25,733 bases of DNA, taken from contig ONXX01000002.1 in assembly GCA_900321955.1 (NCBI GenBank), positions 1-25,733 of the forward strand. The letters are read 5' to 3'. The first letter of the stretch is position 1; each line of letters opens with the position of its first letter. The position numbers were made by a program, and so were the translations under genes. This document shows, in pieces, positions 24,217-25,733 of this stretch. Source of the stretch: an uncultured Bacillota bacterium (GTDB lineage Bacteria; Bacillota_I; Bacilli_A; Erysipelotrichales; Erysipelotrichaceae). The notes under the pieces were generated by a model. That model saw only the letters and a program-made list of their open reading frames with translations. It was not told the origin of the DNA and did no database searches.

Positions 24217-25593
24217 ATGAGTCAGAAAGATACCAAGACGATCGGCAAGGATTATACCTTGGGCGGTTTACTGAAATTTGCTTTACCGGCGGTTCTGAAC
24301 GAGTTTATGTTCAATCTTTTATATACGCTGGACGATGGACTTTTCATTACCCGCTATGTCGGTACCACAGCCGAGAGTGCTTTTTCAATTATTTTCCCGG
24401 TCTTCATGGTCCACAATGCCATCGCTTCTTTATTGAGTGGCGTTGCCGTTCTGGTTGCCAGGAAGATGGGGGAGAAAAAGGATGAAGAGGCCAGTGGCGA
24501 CTTCACGGCCATCGTATTGTTTACCTTGGGTATCGGACTCGTCTTGTCTTTATTTGAATTCCTGTTCCGCAATCAGATCCCTCTGTGGCTTGGCAGCAAC
24601 GAAGCTATTTATCCATATGCCAGAACCTTTCTAAGCATCAACTGCTTCTATGTGTTTCTGAGCCTTTGTGGCAATGTCATGGGACGTTTCTATGTGCCAG
24701 CCGGTTCGCCGAAGATGGAACTGTTCTCCACACTGATGAATGTCGACAGCAATCTTCTTTTTGACTGGTACTTTGTCGTATATAAAGGTGTCGGAATGGC
24801 CGGGGCAGCCTATGCCAATCTGATCGCTAACCTGATCAATGTTTCGATTGCCGTCATCTTCTATTCCGGCAAGAAATGTGAAGTGGGATTTGCCAAACCA
24901 AGCAAGAATCTCGCTGCTTTATTGAAGGAAGGCTGCCGTTATGGTCTGCCGTCTTTCTTCTCGGCCTTATCGGTCGGCGTTGGCTCTTTGATCGCCAATT
25001 ACGCCATCCTGTATTTCGGTGATGAGAATTATCTGGCGGCTTACACCATCGTCAACAATATTTCCTTTACCTTCATGGCCGGCTACTTCGGACTGTTCTC
25101 GGCAACCGGTCCGCTCCTGAGCTATGCCTATGGCGAGAAAAATGTCGCCAAGCTGCAGCGTCTGTATAAACAGATCGTCATTGCGACAGGTCTCTTGGTG
25201 ATCGTCTCGATTGCCATGTTCTATATTTTGGGAGATCCGATCGCTGTGCTGTTTACCGGCAAGGCAGCGGCAAGCATCAAGGATCTGATCGTCTATGGCC
25301 TAAGGATCTCGCCGTTTGGCTTCCCGTTCTTCGGCTACAATGTGGCAGCGAGAATGTCGTTCTCCGCTTTGGGGAATTTCAGATCCTCTTCCTTTATTAC
25401 CATCATGCAGGAGATCGTCTTCTCCAATCTGACGATCATTGTCCTGCCTTTGCTGTTTGGCATTAAGGGGATCTGGTTCGCTTTTGTGAGTGCCAACATA
25501 TTGACCCTGTTTGTGACGGCGATTGTCGTCTACCTCAACCGCGACAATTACGGTTACGGCAAGAGCGGTCTGGCGCTGCTGGTCAACCGGTGA
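24217..25593 (+). CDS. MATE family efflux transporter
   Basis: 458-residue inner-membrane protein with about twelve transmembrane helices, driven by a sodium or proton gradient and expected to export drugs or metabolites. Typical MATE features are the opening LLKFALPAVLNEFMFNLLYTLDDGLFITRYVG (in two six-helix halves), the AFSIIFPVFM segment, the FYVPAGSPKMELFSTLMNVDSNLLFDWYF region between helices 5 and 6, and a second half starting LLKEGCRYGLPSFF. The length is normal. The ATG at 24217 is preferred: a GTG six bases and a TTG 24 bases upstream lie at or before the likely transcription start. No partner regulator (MarR or TetR) is adjacent. Its stop codon abuts what may be the end of an insertion element, so the last residues could have been changed. 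Confidence 0.92.
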   Translation: MSQKDTKTIGKDYTLGGLLKFALPAVLNEFMFNLLYTLDDGLFITRYVGTTAESAFSIIFPVFMVHNAIASLLSGVAVLVARKMGEKKDEEASGDFTAIVLFTLGIGLVLSLFEFLFRNQIPLWLGSNEAIYPYARTFLSINCFYVFLSLCGNVMGRFYVPAGSPKMELFSTLMNVDSNLLFDWYFVVYKGVGMAGAAYANLIANLINVSIAVIFYSGKKCEVGFAKPSKNLAALLKEGCRYGLPSFFSALSVGVGSLIANYAILYFGDENYLAAYTIVNNISFTFMAGYFGLFSATGPLLSYAYGEKNVAKLQRLYKQIVIATGLLVIVSIAMFYILGDPIAVLFTGKAAASIKDLIVYGLRISPFGFPFFGYNVAARMSFSALGNFRSSSFITIMQEIVFSNLTIIVLPLLFGIKGIWFAFVSANILTLFVTAIVVYLNRDNYGYGKSGLALLVNR

Positions 25594-25733
25594 ACCTCCC
25601 ATAAGCTGAAGACTTATGGGCTTCTTAAGAAGTTTGCTTTTACGTTTCCACCTGATATATATCAGGTAAGCCTTATTCTTAACGGGCTGTCCACTTGCCC
25701 TCTAGCGTATAGAGCCGTTAAGCTCACAACGTT
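25590..25733 (-). mobile_element. Probable 3' end of an IS200/IS605-type element (with possible guide-RNA region)
   Basis: The last 140 bases hold four inverted repeats: CCCATAAG/CTTATGGG (25598-25620), CTTCTTAAGAAG (25621-25632), an 18-bp perfect palindrome ACCTGATATATATCAGGT (25650-25667), and CTTAACGG/CCGTTAAG (25678-25722). On the minus strand a 23-codon frame open to the window edge ends at 25662 and could be the tail of a tnpB gene. The final hairpin is followed by GGGAGGTTCAC, resembling subterminal hairpins and ends of IS200/IS605 elements as I recall them. No transposase is visible inside the window. Alternatives are a complex MATE terminator (but no T tract follows) or a structured intergenic repeat. 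Confidence 0.45.

Overview
The window looks like a chromosomal stretch of a low-to-mid-GC Firmicute. Genes are compact and often overlap by ATGA, ribosome binding sites are strong AGGAGG types, and terminators are U-tract hairpins. The family content (LytS-type kinase, STAS/RsbW-like pair, DUF4430 lipoprotein, double-glycine leader peptide, PurO-type IMP cyclohydrolase) would fit an anaerobic gut Erysipelotrichia- or Clostridia-like bacterium. That placement is an inference from style and families, not from a marker gene. I found no rRNA, tRNA or CRISPR array.

Left part (1-9002): pgi is followed by a divergent purine-salvage pair, ade (adenine deaminase, minus) and a phosphoribosyltransferase (plus). 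Next come a membrane-anchored C39-like (papain-fold) cysteine peptidase and, directly after it, a 97-residue peptide with a classic double-glycine leader. On the minus strand a tightly coupled operon encodes a second purine phosphoribosyltransferase, a PurO-type IMP cyclohydrolase and a free-standing AICAR transformylase (PurH without its usual N-terminal half). Together these two enzymes perform the last two steps of IMP synthesis. Upstream of that operon is a lipoprotein with a DUF4430 domain and two tandem cystatin-like repeats, each with a QxVxG inhibitory-loop motif.

Middle part (9003-17840): a class I glutamine amidotransferase-like peptidase (C26) is coupled to a PrsW intramembrane protease. 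A 1068-residue hybrid histidine kinase with two receiver domains follows on the minus strand. Then come a DUF4298 protein overlapping an RlmD-type 23S rRNA methyltransferase, a GNAT acetyltransferase, a four-helix membrane protein, and a GrpB-HD fusion that still carries an internal ribosome binding site and start codon at the domain junction.

Right part (17839-25733): a large membrane protein (minus) is divergent from a signalling block. The block holds a STAS anti-anti-sigma protein, an RsbW-like serine kinase, a LytS-type sensor kinase, a response regulator with a SARP-like output domain, and a STAS domain fused to a HAD (Cof-type) phosphatase. The last overlaps ruvX. A remnant of a cell-wall surface protein and a MATE transporter follow. 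At the right edge a cluster of inverted repeats has the look of the 3' end of an IS200/IS605-type element abutting the MATE stop codon.

The most unusual items are the STAS-HAD fusion inside a partner-switching block without a visible sigma factor or PP2C phosphatase, the double cystatin-like lipoprotein, the C39-like peptidase/GG-peptide pair, and the GrpB-HD fusion with a preserved internal start. Three genes (C39-like peptidase, LytS-type kinase, MATE) have a -10 box a few bases before an ATG with no Shine-Dalgarno sequence, which suggests leaderless mRNAs.
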